From: an uncultured Veillonellaceae bacterium
GTDB lineage: Bacteria; Bacillota; Negativicutes; Veillonellales; Dialisteraceae
Assembly: GCA_927353735.1 (NCBI GenBank)
Contig: CAKMIA010000002.1
Location: 1-64,000, forward strand
Direction of reading: 5' to 3'
Length of the DNA stretch: 64,000 bases
Numbering within the stretch: position 1 is the stretch's first letter; every line of letters starts with the position of its first letter. The translations under genes were made by a program, and so were the position numbers. Of this stretch, positions 54,873 to 62,576 are shown piece by piece. Under the pieces are notes generated by a model. It saw nothing but the letters and a program-made list of their open reading frames with translations. It had not been told where the DNA came from and did no database searches.

Positions 54873-56327
54873 ATGATAGTGGATGCGCCGTGCGGTAAGC
54901 TGGAAGGACGGGAGAAAGGGACTGTCGTACAGTTTCTGGGCATTCCCTATGCAGCGCCGCCGGTGGGGCCGCTCCGGTTCCGTCCGACGGAGCCGCTTCC
55001 CCGCTGGGAGGGCGTGCGGGACTGCCGCCGGCCGGGCCATGCGGCGCCGCAGACCGCCGTGCCCGGACTGGCCCATCTCACGAAAAATGAGACGATGGAC
55101 GAGGACTGCCTGTATCTCAACGTGACGGCGCCGAAGGCATGCCGCCATGCGCCGGTGCTGTTCTGGATCCACGGCGGTGCCTTCCAGAAGGGCTCGGGGC
55201 TGCTGGGCATCCGGCCGGAGCAGTTCACGGCGGAGGGCTTTGTGGTGGTGAGCTGCAATTACCGGCTGGGCGCGCTGGGGTTTCTCGATGTGTCCCGCTG
55301 GCTCGGCGACAGCTACCGCCAGTCCGGCAACAGCGGGCTCCTCGATATCATACAGGCGCTCCGGTGGGTGCGGGATAATATCAGCGCCTTCGGCGGCGAC
55401 CCGGACCATGTGACTATCATGGGGCAGAGCGCCGGCGCCAAGCTCTGCGGCGCGCTCACGATCGCGGCTGACTCGGACGGTCTCTTCCGCCGGGCGGTGC
55501 TGTGCAGCGGCGCGGTGCAGTGCATCCGGGACCGCCATACGGCGCAGAGCGTGGCAGAGCAGTTCTTTGCGGAAGCGGGACTCACGAAAGACCGGGCCGC
55601 GGAGCTGCTCACCCTGCCGTGGCAGCAGATCCTCCGGGCGCAGACGCCGCTCTTCACGAGGCTCAATCTGCACGCCGTGGGGCCGGTCTTTGACGGCGTG
55701 ACCTTTGCCGGCGATGAGGCGCAGGCGCTGCTGCGGAGCAGTACGGGCCGCACATACGATCTGCTCCTCGGCACGAACCGGGATGAAATGGAGCTGTACT
55801 GGCACGTGTACGGCGTGCATGAGCTGGATGAGGCGCTGGCGGTGCGTCTCTTCGGCAATCGGGCGCCGGTGGTGCTCGATGCGGCGGCGAAGCTGCCCCG
55901 GGATGCCTCCTGGCATGAACGGCTGGTACATTTCCTCACGGAGTACGTGTACCGGGCGGGCACGGTAGGCATGGCGGAGGCTGCGGCCGCGGCGGGTCAT
56001 CCGGTCTATCTGTACCGTCTCGACTGGGACCGGCAGGCCTTCCGGGCGTGCCACGCGTCGGAGACCCAGTTCCTCATGGGGATGGGCCTCGTCATCCGGG
56101 ACATGGACCGCTCGCCGGCTCATGAGGCGCTGGGACAGGCGATGCGGAGCGCCTTCAGCTCTTTCATGAAGACCGGGAGACCGGGAGCGCCGGGGCTTCC
56201 TCCGTGGCCGCGGTTCACCGCGGAGGACCGGCAGATGATGGTCTTTGATGGAGAGTGCCATGTGGCGGAGACGCCGCCGGTGGAGACGGACCCGCGCATG
56301 CCCTATGCGGTCTTTGCGCTGGACTGA
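54873..56327 (+). CDS. type B carboxylesterase
   Basis: 484 residues, full-length para-nitrobenzyl esterase family. FLGIPYAAPPVGPLRFRPTE at the N terminus, DEDCLYLNV, oxyanion WIHGGAFQKGSG, nucleophile in VTIMGQSAGAKL; the C-terminal histidine is probably in FRACHASETQFL. No signal peptide, so a cytoplasmic ester hydrolase. ATG 54873 follows AAAGGAG. Single gene after the suf terminator. Confidence 0.9.
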   Translation: MIVDAPCGKLEGREKGTVVQFLGIPYAAPPVGPLRFRPTEPLPRWEGVRDCRRPGHAAPQTAVPGLAHLTKNETMDEDCLYLNVTAPKACRHAPVLFWIHGGAFQKGSGLLGIRPEQFTAEGFVVVSCNYRLGALGFLDVSRWLGDSYRQSGNSGLLDIIQALRWVRDNISAFGGDPDHVTIMGQSAGAKLCGALTIAADSDGLFRRAVLCSGAVQCIRDRHTAQSVAEQFFAEAGLTKDRAAELLTLPWQQILRAQTPLFTRLNLHAVGPVFDGVTFAGDEAQALLRSSTGRTYDLLLGTNRDEMELYWHVYGVHELDEALAVRLFGNRAPVVLDAAAKLPRDASWHERLVHFLTEYVYRAGTVGMAEAAAAAGHPVYLYRLDWDRQAFRACHASETQFLMGMGLVIRDMDRSPAHEALGQAMRSAFSSFMKTGRPGAPGLPPWPRFTAEDRQMMVFDGECHVAETPPVETDPRMPYAVFALD

Positions 56328-56424
56328 GTACGGCTTTGGCCGAGGGAACGCGTTCGTTTCGGGACGCGTTTTTCTTTTGCTATAATGAAAGAAAAAACGG
56401 TGTGCAGGAAAGGGAGGGAAACCG

Positions 56425-56958
56425 ATGGACCGGAGGGAACGGCTGGCAGCACTGCCGAAGGAAAAGCTCATCGAGCTGCTGGAGATCTATGCAAAGGACT
56501 GGCTCGCCATGGACGGCGTGTGGTTCCAGTCGGTGGAAAAGGAGCTCGGCATGGAGGCGGCCATGAGGCACGACGTGGCCATCTGGAAGCGATTCACTGT
56601 CATCGAGGCGCAGAAGATCCGGAAATTCCTCGGGCTTCCGGAGCGGCCGGGGCTGGAAGGACTGGCGGAGGCGCTCCGGTTCCGCCTCTACGCGAATATC
56701 AATGAGGACGAGATCCTCTGGGAGGACGGGGCGCTCATCTACCGGACGCTCACCTGCCGGGTGCAGCACGCCCGTCAGTCGAAGGGCATGCCGCTTCATC
56801 CGTGCCGGTCGGTGGGGCTCGTGGAGTACGGCGGCTTTGCCCGGGCGATCGATCCGCGCATCCGCTGCGAGTGCCTCTCGTGCTACCCGGAGATCACGGA
56901 CCGGACCTGCCACTGCGCGTGGCGGTTCACACTGGAGGAGGACGACAGCCGACTATGA
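56425..56958 (+). CDS. DUF6125-like protein of unknown function
   Basis: 177 residues. From memory it follows the DUF6125 pattern: YAKDWLAMDGVWFQSVEKELGME, then VIEAQKIRKFLGLPE, RLYANINEDEI and a cysteine-bearing C-terminal half (LTCRVQHAR, HPCRSVGLVEYGGFARAIDPRI, CECLSCYPE) that looks like a metal or small-ligand site. No function known. RBS GGGAGG. No close partner gene. Confidence 0.65.
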   Translation: MDRRERLAALPKEKLIELLEIYAKDWLAMDGVWFQSVEKELGMEAAMRHDVAIWKRFTVIEAQKIRKFLGLPERPGLEGLAEALRFRLYANINEDEILWEDGALIYRTLTCRVQHARQSKGMPLHPCRSVGLVEYGGFARAIDPRIRCECLSCYPEITDRTCHCAWRFTLEEDDSRL

Positions 56959-57119
56959 GTTTGGCAGCGGAAATTCTCTGTGTATGCAAAATGCATTCAT
57001 TCCTTTTATGAATCGGTGAAGATGGATTATAATAGAAAACGTAATTTTATGCGGATTTCACCCGGATCTTTTCGGCGGAGGCCGCAGAAATGGGTATATC
57101 CGAAGACCGAGGTGATGGA

Positions 57120-57401
57120 ATGGACCGGTGCAAAGAAATCAGTATCCGGAGGGAAGTGCTGCTGGAGGGCTATGCAGGCATTCTGGTGCGGTTCCTCGAT
57201 TATTTTGAAAAGGAACATATCAATCCGGAGACGGCAGTGGGCGATTCCAATGTATTTCTGTTTCTTCAGGCGGTGGAAATCTGCCAGAATCTCATTCATA
57301 TGGATTCCATGGAGGAGCTCCTGGCGGCGGAAGGACAGTTCCGTCTGCTGCGCCGCACGGCCAACCGGCTGAACGGCTATCCGGTGGATGCTCCTGTATG
57401 A
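57120..57401 (+). CDS. small hypothetical protein (flagellar FliS-like size, unrecognised)
   Basis: 93 residues from ATG 57120, or 103 from ATG 57090; both have purine-rich sites. Helical and soluble: REVLLEGYAGILVRFLDYFE, then DSNVFLFLQAVEICQNLIH. I do not recognise the family. A TATAAT at 57026-57031 could be its -10. Followed by a strong bidirectional terminator, which supports a real gene. Confidence 0.5.
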   Translation: MDRCKEISIRREVLLEGYAGILVRFLDYFEKEHINPETAVGDSNVFLFLQAVEICQNLIHMDSMEELLAAEGQFRLLRRTANRLNGYPVDAPV

Positions 57402-57409
57402 CGGCATGA

Positions 57410-57445
57410 AAAAAGCCGCATCCTTCATAAGGGATGCGGCTTTTT
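57410..57445. terminator. bidirectional terminator
   Basis: AAAAAGCCGCATCC ... GGATGCGGCTTTTT between convergent genes. Confidence 0.92.
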
Positions 57446-57453
57446 GTGTGCGC

Positions 57454-58629
57454 TTATTTCCGGTTCAGGAAATCCAGGGCGAACTGCATATAGATGGCGG
57501 TGCCGAGGGGAAGCACATCCTCGTCCACGTCGAAGGTGTCGGAGTGGTGGGGCGAGGTGATGCCCTTTTCCTCATTGCGGCAGCCGAGGAAGCCGTACAG
57601 GCCGGGGGTGCCGTCCATGTAGACGGAGAAATCCTCGGCGCCCATCTGGCGTTCCATGGGGACCAGCGAATCCGGTCCGAGGATGGATTCCGCGGCATGG
57701 CGGGCGATGTTGTTCAGCTCGGGATGGTCATTGATGAGCGGCGCCGGTCCGAAGAAATAGGTGCAGTCGGCGGTGCAGCCGTACGCTTTGGCCGCGGCTT
57801 CCGCGGTGCGGCGGATGAGTTCCGGAATGGTTTTGCGGAAAGCCTTGTCGAAGGTGCGGGTGGTGCCGATGAGCTCTGCTTCGGCGGCGATGATGTTGTC
57901 CCGGGTGCCGCCGTTCATGATGCCTGTGGTGAGGACGAACGTATTCTGCGGATCGTTCACGCGGGAGACGAGCGTTTGGAGTGCCATCACGACGCCGGCG
58001 GCAGCGACGACGGCATCATGGCCCTGATGGGGGGCGCTGCCGTGGGCGGCCTGTCCGTGGATGCGGATGGTGAAGCGGTCGCTGCAGGCCATGCGCGGGC
58101 CGTCCTCCAGATTGAAGGTCCCGGCGGGCAGGAGGGACCACACGTGCATGCCGTAGATGGCGTCCACGCCGTTGAGGCAGCCCTTTTCCACGTAGTGGCG
58201 GGATTCCGTGCCGATTTCCTCGGCCATCTGGAAGAGGAATTTTACGGTGCCGGCGATCTCGTCCTTATGGGCGGCGAGGAGCTTTGCCGCGCCGAGGAGC
58301 ATGGCCGCGTGGCAGTCATGGCCGCAGGCGTGCATGACGCCCGGATTCTGGGAGCAGTAGGGCTTGCCAGAGGCGGCCTCCTGAATGGGGAGGGCATCGA
58401 TGTCTGCGCGGAGCATGACCGTCGGGCCGGGCTTTTCGCCGCGGAGGGTGCCGATGCAGCCGGTGATGTCCGGGAAGGTCTCCACCTCCACGCCGGCGGC
58501 GCGGAGCTCCTCTGCGATGCGCTCCGTGGTGCGGATCTCCTCCGTGCCCAGCTCAGGGTGCGCATGGAACCAGCGGCGGAGGCCGATGATATGGTCTTTT
58601 TCCTGAAGTGCCAGTGCTTTGCAGTCCAT
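57454..58629 (-). CDS. M20D-family amidohydrolase (AbgB/hippuricase-like, 1)
   Basis: 391 residues. Zinc peptidase fold of the IAA-amino-acid/hippurate/p-aminobenzoyl-glutamate hydrolases: RADIDALPI, HACGHDCHAAMLLGAA (metal Cys and His), MAEEIG (catalytic Glu), a dimerisation lid (about 185-295) and a C-terminal PHHSDTFDVDED with the last ligand. Its start overlaps the stop of the next M20 gene upstream, so the two are co-translated. Near an AbgT transporter, its substrate is probably p-aminobenzoyl-glutamate or another acyl-amino acid. Confidence 0.9.
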   Translation of the reverse strand: MDCKALALQEKDHIIGLRRWFHAHPELGTEEIRTTERIAEELRAAGVEVETFPDITGCIGTLRGEKPGPTVMLRADIDALPIQEAASGKPYCSQNPGVMHACGHDCHAAMLLGAAKLLAAHKDEIAGTVKFLFQMAEEIGTESRHYVEKGCLNGVDAIYGMHVWSLLPAGTFNLEDGPRMACSDRFTIRIHGQAAHGSAPHQGHDAVVAAAGVVMALQTLVSRVNDPQNTFVLTTGIMNGGTRDNIIAAEAELIGTTRTFDKAFRKTIPELIRRTAEAAAKAYGCTADCTYFFGPAPLINDHPELNNIARHAAESILGPDSLVPMERQMGAEDFSVYMDGTPGLYGFLGCRNEEKGITSPHHSDTFDVDEDVLPLGTAIYMQFALDFLNRK

Positions 58630-59810
58630 CAGAGATCTCCTTTCCCGCTGAGAAAATCCAGCGCAAACCGGGCATGGAGCGCCGCGCCCTGCCAGAGGTA
58701 GCGGTCGTCCGGGCAGAAATGGTCGGAGTGGAGCGGATAGGTCATGCCTGCCGCTTCATCGCGGGCGCCCACCTTGGCGAAGACCGAGGGGACCCGTTCC
58801 ATAAGGAGGGAGAAATCCTCCGACGCCATGGAGCGGGGGTCGGTGGCCAGTGCTTCTTCGCCGAAGAGGTCGACCACGGCCCGGCGGGTCATATCGGTGA
58901 GCTCCTTATGCTCATTGGCCGTGACCGGCTCGAAGGAGACGGGGATGAATTCCGCCCGGCATCCGAGGGCGCGGGCCGTGTTTTCCGCGATCTCCCGGAA
59001 GAGCTCCGGCGCCCGGCGGGACATATCCCGGTCAAAGGAGCGGATGGTCCCTTCCATGAGGACCTCGTCGCAGAGGATGTTGAACTGTTTGCCTCCGCGG
59101 ACGAAGCCGATGGTCATCACCAGCGGATGGAGGGGATTGTTCAGGCGCGATACGAGGGTCTGCAGATTGAGCAGCACCGAGCTGGCCGCCACGATGGCGT
59201 CATGGCCGAGATGGGGCGTGGAGCCGTGGGCGGAGGTGCCGTGGATGAGGCAGCGGAAATCCGTGCAGGAGGACATGAGCGGTCCGTGATTGACGGAGAG
59301 CGTACCCTTCGGGATGTCGGCGGACATATGGATGCCGAAGGCGGCGTCCACGTCGTCCGTGCAGTGGTGGTCGAGGTAGTACTGCATGCCGTGGCCCGAT
59401 TCCTCGGCGGACTGGAAGAGGAGCTTCACCGTACCGGTGATCTCTTCCCGGTGGGCGGCGAGGAGTTTGGCCGCGCCGAGGAGCATGGCCGTGTGGCAGT
59501 CGTGGCCGCAGGCGTGCATGACGCCCGGATTTTCGCTGGCAAAGTCAGCGCCGGTCTTTTCGTCCAGGGGCAGCGCGTCGATGTCGGCGCGGAGCAGGAC
59601 GATCCGGCCGGGCGCCGGTCCGCGGAGGGTGGCGATGAGGCCGCAGTAATCGGGGAAGGTCTGGATGTCGTAGCCGAGGGGCCGGAGCTCCTCAGCGATG
59701 CGGGCAGTGGTGGCTTTTTCCTGGAAGGAAAGCTCGCCGTGCCGGTGGAAATGGCGGCGCATCTCCTGAATGTAGGGGGAGAGCTGTTCCGCTTCGTCTT
59801 TGAAAGTCAT
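58629..59810 (-). CDS. M20D-family amidohydrolase (AbgA-like, 2)
   Basis: 393 residues, paralogue of the following gene: RRHFHRHGELSFQEKATT, RADIDALPLDEKTG, HACGHDCHTAMLLGAA, SAEESGHGM and PLHSDHFCPDDRYL. In E. coli AbgA and AbgB form a heterodimer that splits p-aminobenzoyl-glutamate imported by AbgT; two adjacent M20D genes here suit that. RBS AAAGGAG. Confidence 0.9.
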   Translation of the reverse strand: MTFKDEAEQLSPYIQEMRRHFHRHGELSFQEKATTARIAEELRPLGYDIQTFPDYCGLIATLRGPAPGRIVLLRADIDALPLDEKTGADFASENPGVMHACGHDCHTAMLLGAAKLLAAHREEITGTVKLLFQSAEESGHGMQYYLDHHCTDDVDAAFGIHMSADIPKGTLSVNHGPLMSSCTDFRCLIHGTSAHGSTPHLGHDAIVAASSVLLNLQTLVSRLNNPLHPLVMTIGFVRGGKQFNILCDEVLMEGTIRSFDRDMSRRAPELFREIAENTARALGCRAEFIPVSFEPVTANEHKELTDMTRRAVVDLFGEEALATDPRSMASEDFSLLMERVPSVFAKVGARDEAAGMTYPLHSDHFCPDDRYLWQGAALHARFALDFLSGKGDL

Positions 59811-59831
59811 GGAGACTCCTTTCTGTGAAAG

Positions 59832-59856
59832 AAAAAAGGGACGGAAGGTCCGTCCC
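59832..59856 (-). terminator. terminator between abgT and the M20 genes
   Basis: Minus strand GGGACGGA-CCT-TCCGTCCC followed by six T, 20 bases before the RBS of the first M20 gene. Confidence 0.88.
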
Positions 59857-59864
59857 TGAAGCCA

Positions 59865-61394
59865 TTACATATGGATGTATCCGCCGGGGCCCAGCGGGAG
59901 GTCGAAGATGACCCAGATGCCGAGGAGGCAGACCCAGATGATGAAAAACGTGATGGAATAGGGAAGCATATTGGCGACGATGGTGCCGAAGCCGGTGTCT
60001 TTTTCATAGCGCTTCACGTAGCCCAGCACGAGGGGGAAATAGGTGAAGAGCGGGGAAATCGGATTCGTGATGGAGTCGCCGATGCGGTACGCCGCCTGGG
60101 TGAGCGCCGGGTCGTAGCCGAGGAGCATCATCATGGGCACCATGACCGGGGCGAGGATGGCCCACTTGGCCGAGGCGGAGCCGATGAAGATATTGACGAT
60201 GCACGCGACGATGACGAGGCCCACGATGAGCGGCATGCCGGTGAAGTTCATGGACTGGAGGAACGCCGCGCCCTTGATGGCCAGGATGGCACCCAGATTG
60301 GACCAGGCGAAATAGTTGGTGAACTGGGCGCAGAAGAAGCACAGGACGATGTAGGACGAGATGTCCTTGAAGGCGAGGGAAATATCGGCGAAGAGGTCCT
60401 TGTCGTTTTTATATTTCCCCACGGCGAAGCCGTAAACGCAGCCCGGGACGAAGAGAATGATCGTCACGAGGAGGATGATGCCCTGCATGAACGGCGAGGA
60501 GTTGGCCATGATGGAGCCGGTCTCGGGATCGCCCAGCACCGGATGGTCGCCGATGCAGAGGAGCACGATGACGACGATCGTAGCCAGTGCGGCGAGGAGC
60601 GCCTTGTTGACGGCGCGGTTCTTTTCCGGCGTGAGGCGGGTGAGCTCCTCATCCAGCTCGTATTTGGAGAGGTCCGCTCCGGCGAAGCGGGGCGCCATGA
60701 CCTTTTCCGTGATGTAGGTGCCGGCGATGGAGAGGACCACGCAGGACGCGCAGAGGAAATAGTAATTGATGGCCGGCGATGCGAGGTATTCCGGATCGAT
60801 CATGCGGGCCGCCGCTTCGGTGAAGCCGTAGGCCAGCGAGTCCGTCATGCCCAGCAGGAGGTTGGCGGAGAAGCCCGCCGCGACGCTCGCATAGGCGCAG
60901 AAGATGCCCAGCAGGGGATGGCGGCCCATGCCGAGGAAAATGACGGCGGCCACCGGAGGCAGGACGACGAAAGCCGCATCGCCCGCCACGTTGCCGTTGA
61001 TGCCGATGAAAATGATGACGAAGGTGACGAACGCCTTCGAGGCATTGCCCAGCATTTTCTGCATGAACGCGGCAAGGAAGCCGCTCTTCTCTGCGCACCC
61101 TGCGCCGATGACGCACACCAGCACCATGGCGAGCGGGGCAAAGGTGGAGAAATTGGAGACGGCCTTGCTCCACATCTGACGGAATCCGTCAAGGGAGAAG
61201 AGGTTGATAACCCGGATGGTTTTCTGCGTGCCCGGATGGACCGCTTCCACGCCCATCGCACCGAATACGGCCGAAAGCAGGACCGTGATCAGAGCGAGGA
61301 GAATGAAAAGGGTGACCGGATCGGGCAGTTTGTTGCCGACTGTTTCGACGCCGTTCAGGAAACGGGTCATGAGGGATTTCTTTTCAGCAGGCAT
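59865..61394 (-). CDS. AbgT-family transporter
   Basis: 509 residues, about eleven membrane segments with two re-entrant loops: PDPVTLFILLALITVLLSAVFG, then GNVAGDAAFVVLPPVAAVIF, TDSLAYGFTEAAARMIDP, IGSASAKWAILAPVMVPMMMLLG and GDSITNPISPLFTYFPLVLG. The family imports p-aminobenzoyl-glutamate (AbgT) or exports sulfonamides (MtrF). The start is MPAEKK with AGGAAGT upstream; 22 codons before it are not supported. Adjacent M20D hydrolases favour uptake. Confidence 0.9.
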   Translation of the reverse strand: MPAEKKSLMTRFLNGVETVGNKLPDPVTLFILLALITVLLSAVFGAMGVEAVHPGTQKTIRVINLFSLDGFRQMWSKAVSNFSTFAPLAMVLVCVIGAGCAEKSGFLAAFMQKMLGNASKAFVTFVIIFIGINGNVAGDAAFVVLPPVAAVIFLGMGRHPLLGIFCAYASVAAGFSANLLLGMTDSLAYGFTEAAARMIDPEYLASPAINYYFLCASCVVLSIAGTYITEKVMAPRFAGADLSKYELDEELTRLTPEKNRAVNKALLAALATIVVIVLLCIGDHPVLGDPETGSIMANSSPFMQGIILLVTIILFVPGCVYGFAVGKYKNDKDLFADISLAFKDISSYIVLCFFCAQFTNYFAWSNLGAILAIKGAAFLQSMNFTGMPLIVGLVIVACIVNIFIGSASAKWAILAPVMVPMMMLLGYDPALTQAAYRIGDSITNPISPLFTYFPLVLGYVKRYEKDTGFGTIVANMLPYSITFFIIWVCLLGIWVIFDLPLGPGGYIHM

Positions 61395-61583
61395 AAGGCA
61401 CTTCCTTTCTGTTGTCCTGCGCGGCGCCGCGCATCCTGAAAAAGAAAAGACGGTGTACACCGCCGCGGCGGCTTCTGCGGCAGTGTGCCTCGTCTCCGGA
61501 CAATGGTATTTACTTACTTTATCAGAATAACGTAGCTCTCTGATAAAATCAAGAATTCATTGTGCGGGTCATCTGGAAAGCAC

Positions 61584-61615
61584 AAAAAAAGAGGAACCCC
61601 GAGGGGTTCCTCTTT
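61584..61615 (-). terminator. terminator of rpsT
   Basis: Minus strand GAGGAACCCC / GGGGTTCCTC followed by seven T. Confidence 0.9.
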
Positions 61616-61631
61616 CGTGACAGGGAATGGA

Positions 61632-61982
61632 TCATTCCTTGTCTTCTTCCATCTTTTCCTTGTAAGCTTCTTTTTCAGCTTCTCTTTCTGCTTCAGCAGC
61701 TTCCTTGGCTTCTTCAGCCTTTTCAGCAGCGATGGCAGCATTTACGCGGGCATGAAGACGGGATTTCTTGCGGGCAGCGGTATTCTTATGAAGTACGCCT
61801 TTGGAGGCAGCGCTGTCGATAACGCTGACAGCAGCCCGAAGAGCCTCCTCCTTGTTATCGGAGTTAGCAGCTGCGATCGCTTTTTTCACAGCCGTATGAA
61901 TCTGAGATTTGACAGCAGCGTTCACAACGTGTTTCGCAGCGTCTTTCTTCATGGTCTTGAGATTTGCTTTGATTTGCGGCAT
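61632..61982 (-). CDS. rpsT: 30S ribosomal protein S20 with an acidic C-terminal tail
   Basis: 116 residues. The first ~88 are a normal S20, with MPQIKANLKTMKKDAAKH, QIHTAVKKAI and the 16S-binding block KGVLHKNTAARKKSRLHARVNA. The last ~28 residues are a Glu/Ala/Lys tail that ordinary S20 lacks. The ATG at 61982 has GGGAGG; the frame starts earlier, at 62030, without support. Usual position near lepA or holA in other bacteria; here it is divergent from acpS. Confidence 0.95.
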   Translation of the reverse strand: MPQIKANLKTMKKDAAKHVVNAAVKSQIHTAVKKAIAAANSDNKEEALRAAVSVIDSAASKGVLHKNTAARKKSRLHARVNAAIAAEKAEEAKEAAEAEREAEKEAYKEKMEEDKE

Positions 61983-62020
61983 GGTTTCACCTCCCGTCTT
62001 TTGTTGTTTCATACCTTGCC

Positions 62021-62049
62021 ATTCTATCATGATTTTTCCCGTATGGCAA
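62021..62049 (-). promoter_or_regulatory. promoter of rpsT
   Basis: Minus strand TTGCCA (62049-62044), 17 bp, TAGAAT (62026-62021). Confidence 0.7.
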
Positions 62050-62162
62050 GCCGCGGCGGAGATTTTTTTGCGCCGCCGCCGGGGGAATTCTTGCCTTTTC
62101 AGAAAAGGGCAGATAAGATAAAATCACAGGAACAAAAATTCTGAAAGTACAGGAGGAACGGC

Positions 62163-62576
62163 ATGTACGTCGGCATAGATCTGGTCAGAACGGAGCGGTG
62201 GGAAAGGCTCCTTACGAAATTTCCCGCGCGGGCGGAGGCGATCTTCACGGAAGCGGAGATCGCCCACTGCGAGGGGAAGAAAGCCCACAAATGGGAGTCC
62301 TTCGCCGCGCTCTGGGCGGTGCGCGAGGCGGCGGGCAAGGCGCTCGGAATCGGCATTTTCGGCTCGGCCTGGCGGGATGCACACGTCACCTGGACGAAAT
62401 GGGGCGCGCCGGTGCTCCATCTGGAGGGCACCTTTGCCCGCCGGGCGGAAGAACTCGGCGTGACGGATATGGCGGTCTCCATTTCTCACGAAGGAGGAAT
62501 GGCGGCGGCCGTGGTGGTGATGCAGGGAGGCAGTCATGATACTCACAACGACAGCGGAAGCGAGAGCGCTCGATAA
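62163..62576 (+). CDS. acpS: holo-[acyl-carrier-protein] synthase
   Basis: 137 residues. Transfers 4'-phosphopantetheine from CoA to ACP. Metal-binding Asp in YVGIDLVRTERW and Glu in WAVREAAGKALG, with FTEAEIAHCEGK and the late VSISHEGGMAAAVV strand. RBS AGGAGG. The 3' end overlaps the next gene by 41 bases, and the last residues (THNDSGSESAR) are encoded in the overlap. Confidence 0.93.
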   Translation: MYVGIDLVRTERWERLLTKFPARAEAIFTEAEIAHCEGKKAHKWESFAALWAVREAAGKALGIGIFGSAWRDAHVTWTKWGAPVLHLEGTFARRAEELGVTDMAVSISHEGGMAAAVVVMQGGSHDTHNDSGSESAR

